DNA from: Desulfoglaeba alkanexedens ALDC
GTDB taxonomy: Bacteria > Desulfobacterota > Syntrophobacteria > Syntrophobacterales > DSM-9756
Assembly: GCF_005377625.1 (NCBI RefSeq)
Contig: NZ_CP040098.1
Span: 1,357,501 to 1,421,500, forward strand
Direction: 5' to 3'
Length of the DNA stretch: 64,000 nucleotides
In this document: positions 40,191 to 49,233 of the stretch, piece by piece
Position numbering within the stretch: the stretch's first letter is position 1
How the letters are laid out: each line of letters opens with the position of its first letter
Notes under the pieces: model-generated
What the model was told of the DNA's origin: nothing
Database searches by the model: none
The model's input: the letters and a program-made list of their open reading frames with translations, nothing else
Translations under genes and position numbers: made by a program

Positions 40191-40240
40191 GAAGGTGTTC
40201 CTCTGAGGCGCCTTCATCACGGCCTTTCGTGACTTTCACT

Positions 40241-40342
40241 CTATGCAGCCGCAGGAGCGTCCGAGACCGCGGCCGGCTTGCACATGACGGCCGCGGGGGC
40301 TAAGGCCAGGAGCAAGACTCCGAAGTAAAGTTTCCGTTTCAA
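40241..40342 (-). CDS. Possible 33-residue secreted or membrane peptide
   Basis: The frame reads as a TTG-started KRKLYFGVLLLALAPAAVM, then CKPAAVSDAPAAA and a stop: two or three basic residues, a hydrophobic core, a cysteine, and a short Ala/Pro tail. This resembles a signal peptide or tiny lipoprotein. AAGGAT lies 8 bases before the TTG, which overlaps the epimerase stop (TTGA). No family is recognised. Confidence 0.4.
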   Translation of the reverse strand: MKRKLYFGVLLLALAPAAVMCKPAAVSDAPAAA

Positions 40343-41361
40343 GGTGGGGCATCCTTTTTTTGCGCGGAAATTGCCGCCCTCTCGCCGTGCATCCATTCCA
40401 GAGTTATCCGAAGTCCCTGTTCAAGCGGCACGGCAGCCTCCCAGCCGGTCGCCTTCTTTATCGCCGCGGTGGACGCCACGCTGTGCCGGATGTCCCCCGG
40501 ACGTTCCGGACCGTAGACTACGTTCTCTTTCATCCCCATCAGGCGCAAGACCATCGAAGCCAGTTCCCTGATCGGGGTTCGCGTTCCGGAGCCGACGTTG
40601 AAGATGCCGCCGGGACTCCGACCCACGGTACCGGACAGGCCGGAAGCCGCCAGGTAGGCCTGTACCACATCGTCCACGTAGGCAAAATCACGGGTCTGTC
40701 CGCCGTCTCCAAAGACGGTCAGCGGCTTTCCGGCGACGGCTTTTTCCACAAAACGGGAAATGACTCCGCTGTAGGGGCTGTTCGGGTCCTGCCTCGGCCC
40801 GTAGATGTTGAAGCAACGGAGCGCCACGCCCGTCGTCACGCCGTTGCATCCAGCCACGGCCTTGGAAGCCAGATACTTCGACCGGCCGTAAGGGCTCAGT
40901 TGCCGCGTTTCGTCACCACTGTATTCCTCGCGCAGGGGCAACCGCTCATCGTCGCCGTATTCCGCCGCGGAACCGGCGAACACGACCCTTTGGAACCCGA
41001 GCGAAACCGCTTGATCCAGGAGGGAAAGAGTCCCGGCATGGTTGATCCGGAACGTCTCTTCCGGATGCTCCAGCGAATAGGGCACGCTCACGATGGCCGC
41101 CAGATGGAAGAGGACCCTGGGCGTCGTCCGGTCCGGGAGAACCCGGTGCAGGAGCCGAGGCCGTGTGATGCAGGCTTCGTGAAAGCGAAAGGCGGGGTGG
41201 TCGCAAAATCCAGCCAGGTTCTTTTCATGCCCGGAAGAAAAATCGTCGATACCTACTACGAGGCATCCCATGGAGAGAAGCCGTTCCGCGAGGTGGCTCC
41301 CCACAAAACCTGCGACGCCCGTTACTACGCACGTGCACTTGCGGATGTCCTGATTTGTCAT
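40339..41361 (-). CDS. NAD-dependent sugar-nucleotide epimerase/dehydratase
   Basis: This extended short-chain dehydrogenase probably epimerises a UDP-sugar for surface polysaccharide. The 340-residue protein has the NAD-binding GVAGFVGSHLAE, the catalytic tyrosine and lysine in SPYGRSKYLASK, VFAGSAAEYGDD with the catalytic Ser region, and a C-terminal substrate domain. It resembles UDP-glucose, UDP-GlcNAc and UDP-glucuronate 4-epimerases; specificity cannot be settled from sequence. GGAGAGC precedes the ATG. It faces away from the UDP-sugar dehydrogenase gene. Confidence 0.88.
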   Translation of the reverse strand: MTNQDIRKCTCVVTGVAGFVGSHLAERLLSMGCLVVGIDDFSSGHEKNLAGFCDHPAFRFHEACITRPRLLHRVLPDRTTPRVLFHLAAIVSVPYSLEHPEETFRINHAGTLSLLDQAVSLGFQRVVFAGSAAEYGDDERLPLREEYSGDETRQLSPYGRSKYLASKAVAGCNGVTTGVALRCFNIYGPRQDPNSPYSGVISRFVEKAVAGKPLTVFGDGGQTRDFAYVDDVVQAYLAASGLSGTVGRSPGGIFNVGSGTRTPIRELASMVLRLMGMKENVVYGPERPGDIRHSVASTAAIKKATGWEAAVPLEQGLRITLEWMHGERAAISAQKKDAPP

Positions 41362-41504
41362 TGCTCTCCATGACCCATGCTGTCAGAATAAGTGATGTGT
41401 CATACTCCGCGTACAGCGCAACCGCCGGGCCGGCCGTGTTCGTGCAAAGGGGCGGCCGGCCCGACGCCCCAACATCCAGGCAAGAAAAGGAGGCCATCGA
41501 GCCC

Positions 41505-42818
41505 ATGGGCGATCTGCTTGCTGAAATCCAGAACAAGACGGCCACGGTAGGAGTCATCGGACTCGGCTACGTGGGGCTCCCTCTGCTGCTGCGTTTCGGC
41601 GATGCGGGATTCCCTCTTATCGGCTTCGATGTGGACAGCCGCAAGATCAATGCGCTCCTCCACGGCGAAAAATACATCAAACACATCCCCATCGAACCAA
41701 TCCAGCAATTCCTTTCCCGCCAACAGCTGGAGGTAACCCTGGATTTCAGGCGGGTACGGGAAGCGGACTGCATCGTGATCTGTGTGCCCACACCCCTCAC
41801 AGACAAGATGGAACCGGATCTCCAGTACATTGTCAAGACCACGGAAACCATCGCCGAAAACCTCCGGCCCGGCCAGCTGGTGGTCCTGGAAAGCACCACC
41901 TATCCTGGAACCACCGAAGAATTGATGCTCCCGAGGCTCCAGAAAACCGGGCTCCAAGTAGGCCGGGATTTCTTCCTGGCCTTTTCGCCTGAACGCGAAG
42001 ACCCGGGGAACCGCAACTACCACACCGGCAACATCCCGAAAGTGGTGGGCGGCGTCACCCCGGCCTGCCTCGAACGGGCCCAAGCCCTTTACGAACACGC
42101 CATCACCCAAGTGATTCCGGTATCGTCCACCCGCGTCGCCGAACTCACCAAGCTGCTGGAAAATATCTACCGGAGCGTGAACATCGCCCTGGTCAATGAA
42201 CTGAAAGTGCTGGCTCTCCGGATGGGGATCGACATCTGGGAGGTCATTGAAGCGGCATCCACCAAGCCTTTCGGGTTTACTCCATTTTTCCCCGGCCCCG
42301 GCCTGGGAGGCCACTGCATCCCCATCGATCCTTTTTACCTCTCCTGGAAGGCCCGAGAATACGATTTTCCCACTCGGTTCATTCAACTGGCGGGAGAAGT
42401 TAATGTTTCCATGCCGTATTACGTGCTGGACCGGGTGATCGAAGCACTGAACGAGCGGCAAAAGTGCCTCAAAGGTTCCGAAATCCTGGTTCTTGGCGTC
42501 GCCTACAAAAAGGACATCGACGATGACCGCGAGTCCCCGTCCTATGCGATCATGCAGCTTCTCCTGGAACGGGGCGCCCGCGTCCATTACAACGACCCGC
42601 ACATCCCACGCCTCAAGCCCGGGCGAAAGCATGCGTTCGCACAGGAGTCGGTCCCGCTCACCCAAGAAATCTTGGAAAAAATGGACGCCGTAATGATTCT
42701 GACCGACCACTCGGCGTACGATTATTCATGGATCGTTCGGCACGCCCGCCTCGTCATCGACACCCGGAACGCGACGAAAGGCGTTCAAGACGGCCGCGAG
42801 AAGATCGTAAAAGCCTAG
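41505..42818 (+). CDS. UDP-N-acetylhexosamine dehydrogenase (WbpA/WecC type)
   Basis: This enzyme oxidises a UDP-sugar at C6 to the uronic acid with NAD, for surface polysaccharide. The 437-residue protein begins the Rossmann fold at VGVIGLGYVGLPLLLRFG. The central domain has ESTTYPGTTEE, AFSPEREDPGN and ELTKLLENIYRSVNIALVNE. The catalytic cysteine lies in GPGLGGHCIPIDP. SPEREDPGN is typical of UDP-ManNAc/GlcNAc dehydrogenases rather than UDP-glucose dehydrogenase. The ATG at 41505 is preceded by AAAAGGAGG. Confidence 0.9.
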   Translation: MGDLLAEIQNKTATVGVIGLGYVGLPLLLRFGDAGFPLIGFDVDSRKINALLHGEKYIKHIPIEPIQQFLSRQQLEVTLDFRRVREADCIVICVPTPLTDKMEPDLQYIVKTTETIAENLRPGQLVVLESTTYPGTTEELMLPRLQKTGLQVGRDFFLAFSPEREDPGNRNYHTGNIPKVVGGVTPACLERAQALYEHAITQVIPVSSTRVAELTKLLENIYRSVNIALVNELKVLALRMGIDIWEVIEAASTKPFGFTPFFPGPGLGGHCIPIDPFYLSWKAREYDFPTRFIQLAGEVNVSMPYYVLDRVIEALNERQKCLKGSEILVLGVAYKKDIDDDRESPSYAIMQLLLERGARVHYNDPHIPRLKPGRKHAFAQESVPLTQEILEKMDAVMILTDHSAYDYSWIVRHARLVIDTRNATKGVQDGREKIVKA

Positions 42819-42950
42819 CGGAGGACCGAGGGACCGAGGCATCGGTCATCACCCGCGGCCTCGATCCCCGGATGCGGATCTAAAACCAATCCGCGTTTTG
42901 TCGCATAGTTGTACCTGGCCGGAGGCAATGGGCCGCCGGAGCGGGCTCGC

Positions 42951-44312
42951 TCACCGCCGATCGCCCGCCTTGGCTTTTTCGATGGTTTCTTCCACCAGCC
43001 TTCGGATTTCCTGAAGCCGTTCCTCGGTCTCCGCTTCGTAGCGCAGCACCAGCACGGGTTGGGTGTTGGAAGCCCGCACCAGCCCCCAGCCGTCGGGGAA
43101 CACGATCCTTGCACCATCCACGTCGATCACCTCCAGCCCTTGCGCCCGGAAGAGCGCAGCAGCCCGCTCCACGACATGAAACTTTTCATCGTCCGGGCAT
43201 GGGACCCGGATTTCAGGCGTAGTAACGGTGTGCGGCACCCCTTCCAGCAGCTCTGGAATGCGCTTCCCGGTGGTCGCGAGAATCTCCAACAACCGGCACG
43301 AAGCGTAAATCCCGTCGTCGAAGCCGAAATACCGGTCTTTGAAAAACATGTGCCCGCTCATTTCGCCGGCCAGTTCCGCCTGCACTTCCTTCATTTTGGC
43401 CTTGATGAGCGAGTGACCCGTCCGCCACATGATGACACGGCCGCCGTTTTTCTCTATGTCGTCGTAGAGGGTCTTGGAACACTTCACTTCGGCGATGAAG
43501 GTCGCCCCGGGTTTCCTGGAGAGAATTTCACGGGCGAAGATGATCATGAGCTTGTCGCCGTAAACGATCTCACCCTGATGGTCCACCACCCCCAGCCGAT
43601 CGCAGTCGCCGTCGTAGGCGATTCCCACATCCAGCCGCCTGTCTTTCACCAGAGCGATCAAATCTTTCAGGTTTTCGACAACGGTGGGATCGGGTTCGTG
43701 GTTGGGGAAAGTGCCGTCCATGTCGCAATAGAGCGGGTGGACTTCCAGCCCCAGTCTCCGCAGAAGCGGCAGAGCCACAGGGCCTCCCACGGAATTTCCC
43801 GCATCCAGGCCCACTCGGAGCTTCCTTGGGATCTTGATATCCGACAGGATGAACTCCATGTAAGGGGGCACGATGTCAACGCTCGACCACGTTCCGGAAC
43901 CGGGCACGAAATCGCCGGCTTCCATCATTTCCCGAAGCTTCTGGATTTCCGACCCGGAGATAGTGTCATAACCGTTGCAGATCTTGAAGCCATTGTATTC
44001 CGGCGGGTTGTGGCTGGCGGTGATCATGACCCCGCCTTCTCGTTCCAGATGGCGAAGCGAAAAATAAAGGAGCGGCGTCGGACAGACGCCCAGGTCCACA
44101 ACGTCCATGCCCGTGGCCAGAAGACCTTCAAGGAGCAGATCCCGGTATCGTTTCGAACTCAGTCGGCAGTCCCGCCCCACCACGATGCGGCTTTTCCCTT
44201 GGCGCGCCATATAGGTTCCGAACGTCTTACCCAAGGCGATCACGTCGCCGTCCTGAATCTCCTTGTCCACCAGACCACGGATATCGTATTCGCGAAACGA
44301 TCTTGGATCCAT
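42951..44312 (-). CDS. Phosphomannomutase/phosphoglucomutase (AlgC type)
   Basis: It interconverts hexose-1- and hexose-6-phosphates, supplying mannose-1-phosphate for ManC (also in this window) and glucose-1-phosphate. The 453-residue protein has the phosphoserine loop ITASHNPPEYNG, the metal loop AYDGDCDRLGVVD, EVKCSKTLYDD with GEMSGHMFFKDRYFG for sugar recognition, and a C-terminal RASNTQPVLVLRYEAE for phosphate binding. AAGGAGGATG precedes the ATG at 44312; the upstream open frame is not family-like. Confidence 0.95.
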   Translation of the reverse strand: MDPRSFREYDIRGLVDKEIQDGDVIALGKTFGTYMARQGKSRIVVGRDCRLSSKRYRDLLLEGLLATGMDVVDLGVCPTPLLYFSLRHLEREGGVMITASHNPPEYNGFKICNGYDTISGSEIQKLREMMEAGDFVPGSGTWSSVDIVPPYMEFILSDIKIPRKLRVGLDAGNSVGGPVALPLLRRLGLEVHPLYCDMDGTFPNHEPDPTVVENLKDLIALVKDRRLDVGIAYDGDCDRLGVVDHQGEIVYGDKLMIIFAREILSRKPGATFIAEVKCSKTLYDDIEKNGGRVIMWRTGHSLIKAKMKEVQAELAGEMSGHMFFKDRYFGFDDGIYASCRLLEILATTGKRIPELLEGVPHTVTTPEIRVPCPDDEKFHVVERAAALFRAQGLEVIDVDGARIVFPDGWGLVRASNTQPVLVLRYEAETEERLQEIRRLVEETIEKAKAGDRR

Positions 44313-44703
44313 TACATCCTCCTTGAACCGCTGACAGGCCCTTCCCTTGGGGCGAGCGAAAATACGCTGAGATGTACTGCGAACGAATGATGTAGAAAAT
44401 TCCGATGAAAGGGATGGTACGATGGATACGACGTTTCGTCCATAGGGATGGAACAAGGAAGGTCTTTCAGGAAGGATCGGCGAAGAAACCGCCACCACAG
44501 CCCATACCGCAACACATCCTAGATCTCCCGGGCATTTCACGCGACCCAACGCCCCTCAGAACGCCGTTTTCACGGCGCACGTTCACTTCCCCCAAGGGGG
44601 TGAGGCGGCGGATCCTGAAGGCCCCGGTTTCTTCCGGAAGCGGACGCCGCGTACGCCCGGGCTCGAACCCGCGCAGGCCGTCACCCGGTCAAACCCACAC
44701 CAC
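44313..44703. other. Intergenic region without a clear gene
   Basis: About 390 bases between the phosphomutase gene and the small membrane-protein gene. It contains short palindromes (CGCCGT with ACGGCG near 44560-44578, CCCCC with GGGGG near 44590) but no good promoter, terminator or coding frame. A GGGCTCGAACCC near 44655 recalls a tRNA T arm but has no cloverleaf around it. Confidence 0.4.
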
Positions 44704-44910
44704 TCAACGGCGCTGGTTTTCCCCTTCTTTCAGTCGCTTCAAAGTCATCACCACCGCACCGGCAAGCCCCAGGCCGATCACGGTCAGCACACCATAAAGC
44801 GCTGCGAAAAAGACTGCATGACTCGGATCGTACCACGGAATATCCCAGGGTAACATGCTGGCGACACTGCGCTTGAGCGCGGCACAGACGAATTCGATTT
44901 CACCAAACAT
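44704..44910 (-). CDS. Small single-pass membrane protein
   Basis: The 68-residue protein has a polar N-terminal half (MFGEIEFVCAALKRSVASML, then PWDIPWYDPSHAVF) and one clear membrane helix (about residues 34-56). A charged C-terminal tail (KRLKEGENQRR) suggests a cytoplasmic end. GGCAGGAGGCG precedes the ATG, supporting real translation. I believe similar small proteins exist in other sulfate reducers, but the family and function are unknown to me. Confidence 0.7.
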   Translation of the reverse strand: MFGEIEFVCAALKRSVASMLPWDIPWYDPSHAVFFAALYGVLTVIGLGLAGAVVMTLKRLKEGENQRR

Positions 44911-45072
44911 GAAGCGCCTCCTGCCTTATGGCTGCCCGCCGGCATTTCGGCCGGTTTCGAGAACACGTTGAGCGTGAAATGTTTAGCAAGGATCGATCCC
45001 CAGGTCAAACGCAAAACACCCGCCGCAGACACCGGTGGTCCCGACCCAAACAGCCGCAGCTCTCTCGAAGAC

Positions 45073-45105
45073 AAAAAAAAGGCTGAAGTCCTTTCGGATT
45101 CAGCC
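45073..45105 (-). terminator. Intrinsic terminator after the 53-residue gene
   Basis: On the minus strand GGCTGAATCC and GGACTTCAGCC form a stem with a short loop, followed by eight T. It lies 45 bases after the small gene stop. Confidence 0.9.
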
Positions 45106-45150
45106 CTTCATCCACCGGCCTATGGGCCCGGTTTCGGATGAGTCCATCAC

Positions 45151-45312
45151 TCACTCCTTGTACATGATGACGCGGCCCGTAGCGTCCGTGCTGCACCTTC
45201 TGAGGAAATCCCTGATGTTGCCGGGAAGCTGCTCCCGGTGACTCAGCCAGAAGTCAAGAGCCTTCTTCCGGGCTTCCTGGCGGTTCCTGGCGCGAATGAC
45301 CACCATCTTCAA
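45151..45312 (-). CDS. Small basic protein of unknown function (51-53 residues)
   Basis: The frame reads VVIRARNRQEARKKALDFWL, then SHREQLPGNIRDFLRRC and ends GRVIMYKE. GGGGGTGAT lies 6 bases before a TTG at 45312 and 12 before the ATG at 45306, so either may start. A strong terminator follows at 45073. No family is recognised. It stands directly after the terminator at 45339, so expression may depend on readthrough of that structure. Confidence 0.65.
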   Translation of the reverse strand: MKMVVIRARNRQEARKKALDFWLSHREQLPGNIRDFLRRCSTDATGRVIMYKE

Positions 45313-45338
45313 TGGAATCACCCCCTTTCGTCGGCATT

Positions 45339-45363
45339 AAAAAACCCCGAGCCTTGCCCGGGG
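45339..45363 (-). terminator. Intrinsic terminator or attenuator before the small gene
   Basis: On the minus strand CCCCGGGC and GCTCGGGG form an 8-bp stem with an AAG loop, followed by six T. It lies 27 bases before the TTG of the small gene and about 200 bases after a strong promoter, so it either ends an sRNA or attenuates the small gene. Confidence 0.88.
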
Positions 45364-45561
45364 TTGATGCCTCAGGGGAGATTCCATCCGCTAGCGGTCA
45401 TGCGGAAAGGCAAACTTCCCGTTCGTTCCCCGTTCAACTCGGCCCGGTCTGTTTCGGCTGTTTCGACTACTGCTCGGGTCGTCCATAGCTCTGATTTTCT
45501 GACTCCAAAAGATTCGGACACTTCCAATGCAGCCGCTCAGGCTGCCAACACCGCCAACACC
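45364..45561 (-). ncRNA. Putative sRNA or leader RNA
   Basis: A transcript starting after the promoter at 45568-45596 and ending at the terminator at 45339 would be about 220 nt. It contains a GCAGCC-GGCTGC hairpin, and a short open frame of 31 codons (MDDPSSSRNSRNRPG...) preceded by GGAGTCAG that could be a leader peptide. No known sRNA or riboswitch family was recognised. Confidence 0.45.
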
Positions 45562-45567
45562 GCTGGA

Positions 45568-45596
45568 ACTCTAAACCAATGCCGCGCACCTGTCAA
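45568..45596 (-). promoter_or_regulatory. Strong sigma-70 promoter
   Basis: On the minus strand TTGACA and TAGAGT are separated by exactly 17 bases. It is one of the best promoter matches in the window and serves no annotated gene directly, only the leader/sRNA and the small gene beyond. Confidence 0.75.
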
Positions 45597-45788
45597 GTAT
45601 TCACCGCCGTTTTTCCTGAAAACCGCCTCGAAAAGGATTGGATTTTCTCGAGCCCAATCCCTCTACATAGGGCCGGGGGGCCGCTCGCTCAGTTTCCGCG
45701 AAGGATGCCGATGAGCACCCTCGGCCCGCTCCGTGGTTCCAGCCAACTTGGCATGATTTCGGACGCATCCAGGCACGGACCTGGACTC

Positions 45789-46343
45789 TCAAGGCCCGCC
45801 TTCATCCAACACGCAGCATTCCAGCCATTTTTCAAGAACGCCCGACCGGCTCCACGCCTCGATCTTTCGGCAGACGCGCGCGTCGGTGTCAAACGCCAGG
45901 GGCCCTGGCAGAGCGCTTAGAGAATAGAAGCCGGCCCGGTCGGCGTCGCTACCCGGTCGGAGTGTTCCCGCGAGCCGCTTTCCCCAGAACCAGATTCCCA
46001 CCGTATGTTGTTGTGGATCGTGGAAGTTGGAATGGACGGCGAAAACCGGCCCCACGAAAACATCCAAGCCTGTTTCTTCCAGGAGTTCCCGCCGCGCCGC
46101 CTGACGCACGTCCTCGTCCCATTCGACGTGGCCGCATGGAATGCACCAGAGCCCTTCGCGGGACCCGGTGCGGCGCACCAGAAGCAGACGATTTTCTTCG
46201 AAGACGATGACGGCGACCCCAACGGTCGGATTCCTGAAGAAGGTCTTGCGGCAGACTCGGCAGTGAGCGCGCCGTCTATCGCCCACAGGCAGCCCTTCCA
46301 CGGGCCGCCCGCAATAAGGACAGAAACGATAGTCGCCCGTCAC
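45789..46343 (-). CDS. Nudix hydrolase with N-terminal zinc ribbon
   Basis: The 184-residue protein has an N-terminal ribbon ([11 protein letters not shown] and HCRVC) and a complete Nudix box, [20 protein letters not shown] followed by TGL. Nudix enzymes hydrolyse nucleoside diphosphate derivatives; the ribbon resembles that of NudC-like pyrophosphatases. GTG at 46343 overlaps the manC stop as GTGA, so it is translationally coupled. A much longer open frame upstream is the antisense-frame part of manC and is not used. A role clearing GDP- or NDP-sugars is possible from context. Confidence 0.88.
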   Translation of the reverse strand: MTGDYRFCPYCGRPVEGLPVGDRRRAHCRVCRKTFFRNPTVGVAVIVFEENRLLLVRRTGSREGLWCIPCGHVEWDEDVRQAARRELLEETGLDVFVGPVFAVHSNFHDPQQHTVGIWFWGKRLAGTLRPGSDADRAGFYSLSALPGPLAFDTDARVCRKIEAWSRSGVLEKWLECCVLDEGGP

Positions 46344-47413
46344 AGGAGTTCGGTCCGTCCGCCCTGCGCCAGGTACTCGGACACCTTTTTCACCTCCTGG
46401 CTGTATTCCATATCGGCCACAAGGAGTGCGTCGTCGGTGTCCACCACGAGGATCCGGCTGAGTCCCAAGACAGCCACGAAGCGTTTCCCTCCAGCCAAAA
46501 TGAGCGACCCCTCGCATGCGTCCTGGTAGACGTCTCCCTCTGCCACGTTCTCCCGAGGATCGCCTTCTTCTTCCTTTCGAACCTCGTAGAGACTGTACCA
46601 CGACCCCACATCGCTCCAACCGCAGTCGCAGGGCACGACATAGACGGGCTCCGAGGTTTTTTCCATGACGGCACAATCAAAGGAAATATTCTCGGTTTCC
46701 TGGTAAAGCCGTTCGAGCGCCGAGGCGAATTCCTGGCTGCCCGGCGAGGCAGGTAAGACTTCCAGACCCCGGTGGAAAGAGGGCATGTGCCGTGCGAATT
46801 CCCGAAGCAGGGTGCCGGCGGTTGCCACGAAGATGCCGGCGTTCCAATAATGCCGCCCGCTCTGAAAGAATTCCACCGCCACCTCCGGCTTCGGTTTTTC
46901 CACGAAACGTTTCACGCGGTACACGCCCTGGCGGGGCCCGGCATCCGCCTGTTCGATGTAGCCGTACCCTGTTTCCGGTCGCGTAGGAAGAATACCCAGT
47001 GTCGCGATGCCGCCTTCCCGAACCACTTCCATGGCGGTCCTGAGCGCGCACAGAAATTCTTCCGGCTTGGCGATGTAATGGTCAGCCGGAAGGACGATCA
47101 GCGGCTTTCCACCGCAACCCATGGATTCGGCCACCCTGGCCGCGAGGCCCACACACGGAGCGGTGTTTCTCCCGAAAGGCTCCACCAGCACGTGAACCTC
47201 GGTGTCCGAAAAAATCCTCCGGGTTTCGGCCTCGTGCCCCTTTCCCACCACCACCAGTATTTCCCGGTCGGGCGCCAGTCCCTTCACCCGTTCATAGGTC
47301 GCCCGAACCATGGGCCGGTCACCGACGATCCTCAAGAATTGCTTGGGACGGGCCGCACGGCTGAGCGGCCAGAAGCGTGTCCCGGATCCACCGGCCATGA
47401 TGATGATCGCCAT
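46340..47413 (-). CDS. manC: Mannose-1-phosphate guanylyltransferase
   Basis: ManC makes GDP-mannose from mannose-1-phosphate and GTP. The 357-residue protein begins [20 protein letters not shown] with PKQF, the nucleotidyl-transferase signature. [20 protein letters not shown], and [10 protein letters not shown] follow. It lacks the extra isomerase domain of bifunctional ManC/AlgA, so mannose-6-phosphate isomerase must be separate. Coupled to the Nudix gene; PMM/PGM lies 2.0 kb away. Confidence 0.95.
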   Translation of the reverse strand: MAIIIMAGGSGTRFWPLSRAARPKQFLRIVGDRPMVRATYERVKGLAPDREILVVVGKGHEAETRRIFSDTEVHVLVEPFGRNTAPCVGLAARVAESMGCGGKPLIVLPADHYIAKPEEFLCALRTAMEVVREGGIATLGILPTRPETGYGYIEQADAGPRQGVYRVKRFVEKPKPEVAVEFFQSGRHYWNAGIFVATAGTLLREFARHMPSFHRGLEVLPASPGSQEFASALERLYQETENISFDCAVMEKTSEPVYVVPCDCGWSDVGSWYSLYEVRKEEEGDPRENVAEGDVYQDACEGSLILAGGKRFVAVLGLSRILVVDTDDALLVADMEYSQEVKKVSEYLAQGGRTELL

Positions 47414-47453
47414 CGATTCGCCTCCATTCCTTCTTTATGATCGGAAAACCACC

Positions 47454-47562
47454 GGTAGCGTTCTAAAGTGGAGACCTTAAGCAAAAAGGTTAACGAAGGT
47501 CAAAAACCCCCTCTCCCCCTCCCCTTAATCCCCTCCCACAAGGGAAGGGGAAATAGAATTTG
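47454..47562. repeat. Mosaic intergenic repeat, copy 2 (shortened)
   Basis: Bases 47454-47506 match 23394-23446 with one difference. The G/C-run segment that follows lacks the middle section found at 23.5 kb and 60.2 kb. It ends with GGGGAAATAGAATT, as in copy 1. It lies directly upstream of manC, whereas copy 1 lies upstream of the isochorismatase gene. The remaining 47563-47763 shows no gene. Confidence 0.85.
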
Positions 47563-47763
47563 GCATCAAATATTACGTCTATTATTTTCTATGCTACCAA
47601 ACCACCGCCGTTTGGTGTGCGGCCACCTTGGGGTGAACCCATGCAGACCGCATCCGAAAGTACCAGGTTCCAGGATCCTTCACTTCGAGCCAGGAGTGGA
47701 AGGCCTCCTTGCAGCCCGCTCCCTCCGCTTGGTGGACCTCAACACGCTCCTGGTGCGACCGCT

Positions 47764-48915
47764 TCAGATGTACTGGTCGCCTAATTCCGTGATGAGCGAT
47801 TCCAGGTCTTTCCCGGTTTCCACTTCCAGTTCGCGGCGGGCACGTTCCAAGCGGGCCCGAAGATAAGGCTCCTTCAGTTCGTCCACGGTCCTCACCGCCG
47901 ATCCCCAGCGGCCCAGGCGAAACAGCAACCGTTCGTCTTCGGGGAGCTTCAAGTATTCGTCGATCACGGCGAGCATCCTGGGCTTGTCTTCCGGGAAAGT
48001 CCCTTCCACGGCCTCCAGGAGATTCGCGATGTGATCGGAAGCGAGGGTGCTGCGGATGCCCTCGAGGTGTTCAATGAGGAGCCGGATTTCGGCCACCATC
48101 TCATCGTCGCTCAGAGGAACGAACGTCCCCTTTTGCACCTCGTCGTAGAGCGGGGTACGCCGCAGGACCCGAAGGCTTCGCAACCGGATGAAATGAGGAT
48201 CGACGGCGTTCAGCACTCTCGCGGTTTCGAGCGCATGTTCGCGGCTCCACGCTCGACCGCCCAAACCGGGCATCACGTATTCCGAAAGCGTCATGCCGGC
48301 CTCGATCGCCTTTCGGCCGCCCTCGATATGTTCTGCAGCCGTGACGCCTTTGTGAACGAAAGTCAACACCCGGTCCGAACCGCTTTCCAGCCCCACATGA
48401 ATGCGATCCAATCCGGCATCGTGCATGTCTCGAAGTTCTTCGATGGTTTTTCGGGCCAGGCTGCTGCTTCGAGCGTAGGTGGTTATTCTCGTGATGCCGG
48501 GGACCTGTTGTTTCAGGTAACGCAGCGCCTCGGTCAGATCTTTCGTCCGCATGATGAGATTGTTGGCGTCCTGTAAAAAGACCGCCCCGTCGCCGCAGAT
48601 GCGCCACGCTGCCACGTGCCGGTAACAGGCGTCGTAGGCCGGGTCACTGAAAACGCGCCTCAAGACCGCGGCGTTCAGCTCACCGGCAAAACCCATACTC
48701 CAGGAAAGCCTGGAAAGGTCGTCCAGGATGGCCCGCACGGCGTCGATATCTTTTTTGATTTCAGCAAGCGGACGTCGGCTGAAGGTGCTTTTCTTATAAA
48801 CGGGACAGAAACTGCAACGGTTCCACGGACAGTTGCGGGTGAACCGAAGGAGCAGGCTTCGCGATTCGCTCGGGGGACGGATGGGCCCCTGTTCAAAAGT
48901 CGTCGGTTTCGACAT
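47764..48915 (-). CDS. Radical SAM protein, CX4CX2C type
   Basis: The 383-residue protein has the cluster motif CPWNRCSFC, a four-residue first gap instead of the usual three. The TIM-barrel segment LDRIHVGLESGSDRVL is typical of radical SAM enzymes of the HemN/Elp3-like group, and a C-terminal helical part follows. Substrate unknown. GAGGGA lies before the ATG at 48915. Upstream 48916-49233 contains the divergent promoter of the next gene. Confidence 0.85.
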   Translation of the reverse strand: MSKPTTFEQGPIRPPSESRSLLLRFTRNCPWNRCSFCPVYKKSTFSRRPLAEIKKDIDAVRAILDDLSRLSWSMGFAGELNAAVLRRVFSDPAYDACYRHVAAWRICGDGAVFLQDANNLIMRTKDLTEALRYLKQQVPGITRITTYARSSSLARKTIEELRDMHDAGLDRIHVGLESGSDRVLTFVHKGVTAAEHIEGGRKAIEAGMTLSEYVMPGLGGRAWSREHALETARVLNAVDPHFIRLRSLRVLRRTPLYDEVQKGTFVPLSDDEMVAEIRLLIEHLEGIRSTLASDHIANLLEAVEGTFPEDKPRMLAVIDEYLKLPEDERLLFRLGRWGSAVRTVDELKEPYLRARLERARRELEVETGKDLESLITELGDQYI

Positions 48916-49104
48916 GAGCGTGTCCCTCACATTTGCGGAGCCGCCTCAAACCGGACGGCATCACAGCTTCATACCTGAATCTCGGCAGCCGAACAAACAT
49001 CGTCTCATTCGCTCTTTAATAACGAGCGCCCCTGAGGGGATCAAGCTCTAAAAGGAATCGCTTTTCTTCCACCGCGGATTTTGGCGTTTTCCGTTTGCGC
49101 GGCG

Positions 49105-49133
49105 TTGCCAATCTCGGGACCGTTGGCTATAGT
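49105..49133 (+). promoter_or_regulatory. Sigma-70 promoter of the 108-residue gene
   Basis: TTGCCA and TATAGT are separated by 17 bases, about 100 bases before the start codon. The leader has a GC-rich stretch but no known riboswitch. Confidence 0.6.
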
Positions 49134-49233
49134 GCGCTGGTTTCGGCCGCCCGGGGAAAAGAGCGCTGAAATTCGGCGGACAGGCCCGCGCGGATTCCAT
49201 TGACATGACGACGGAAACGCCAGGAGAACGGAC

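Noticed and set aside
44650-44720. tRNA-like GGGCTCGAACCC motif
   Set aside because: There is no cloverleaf, no D arm and no acceptor pairing around it; the T loop pattern is also wrong.
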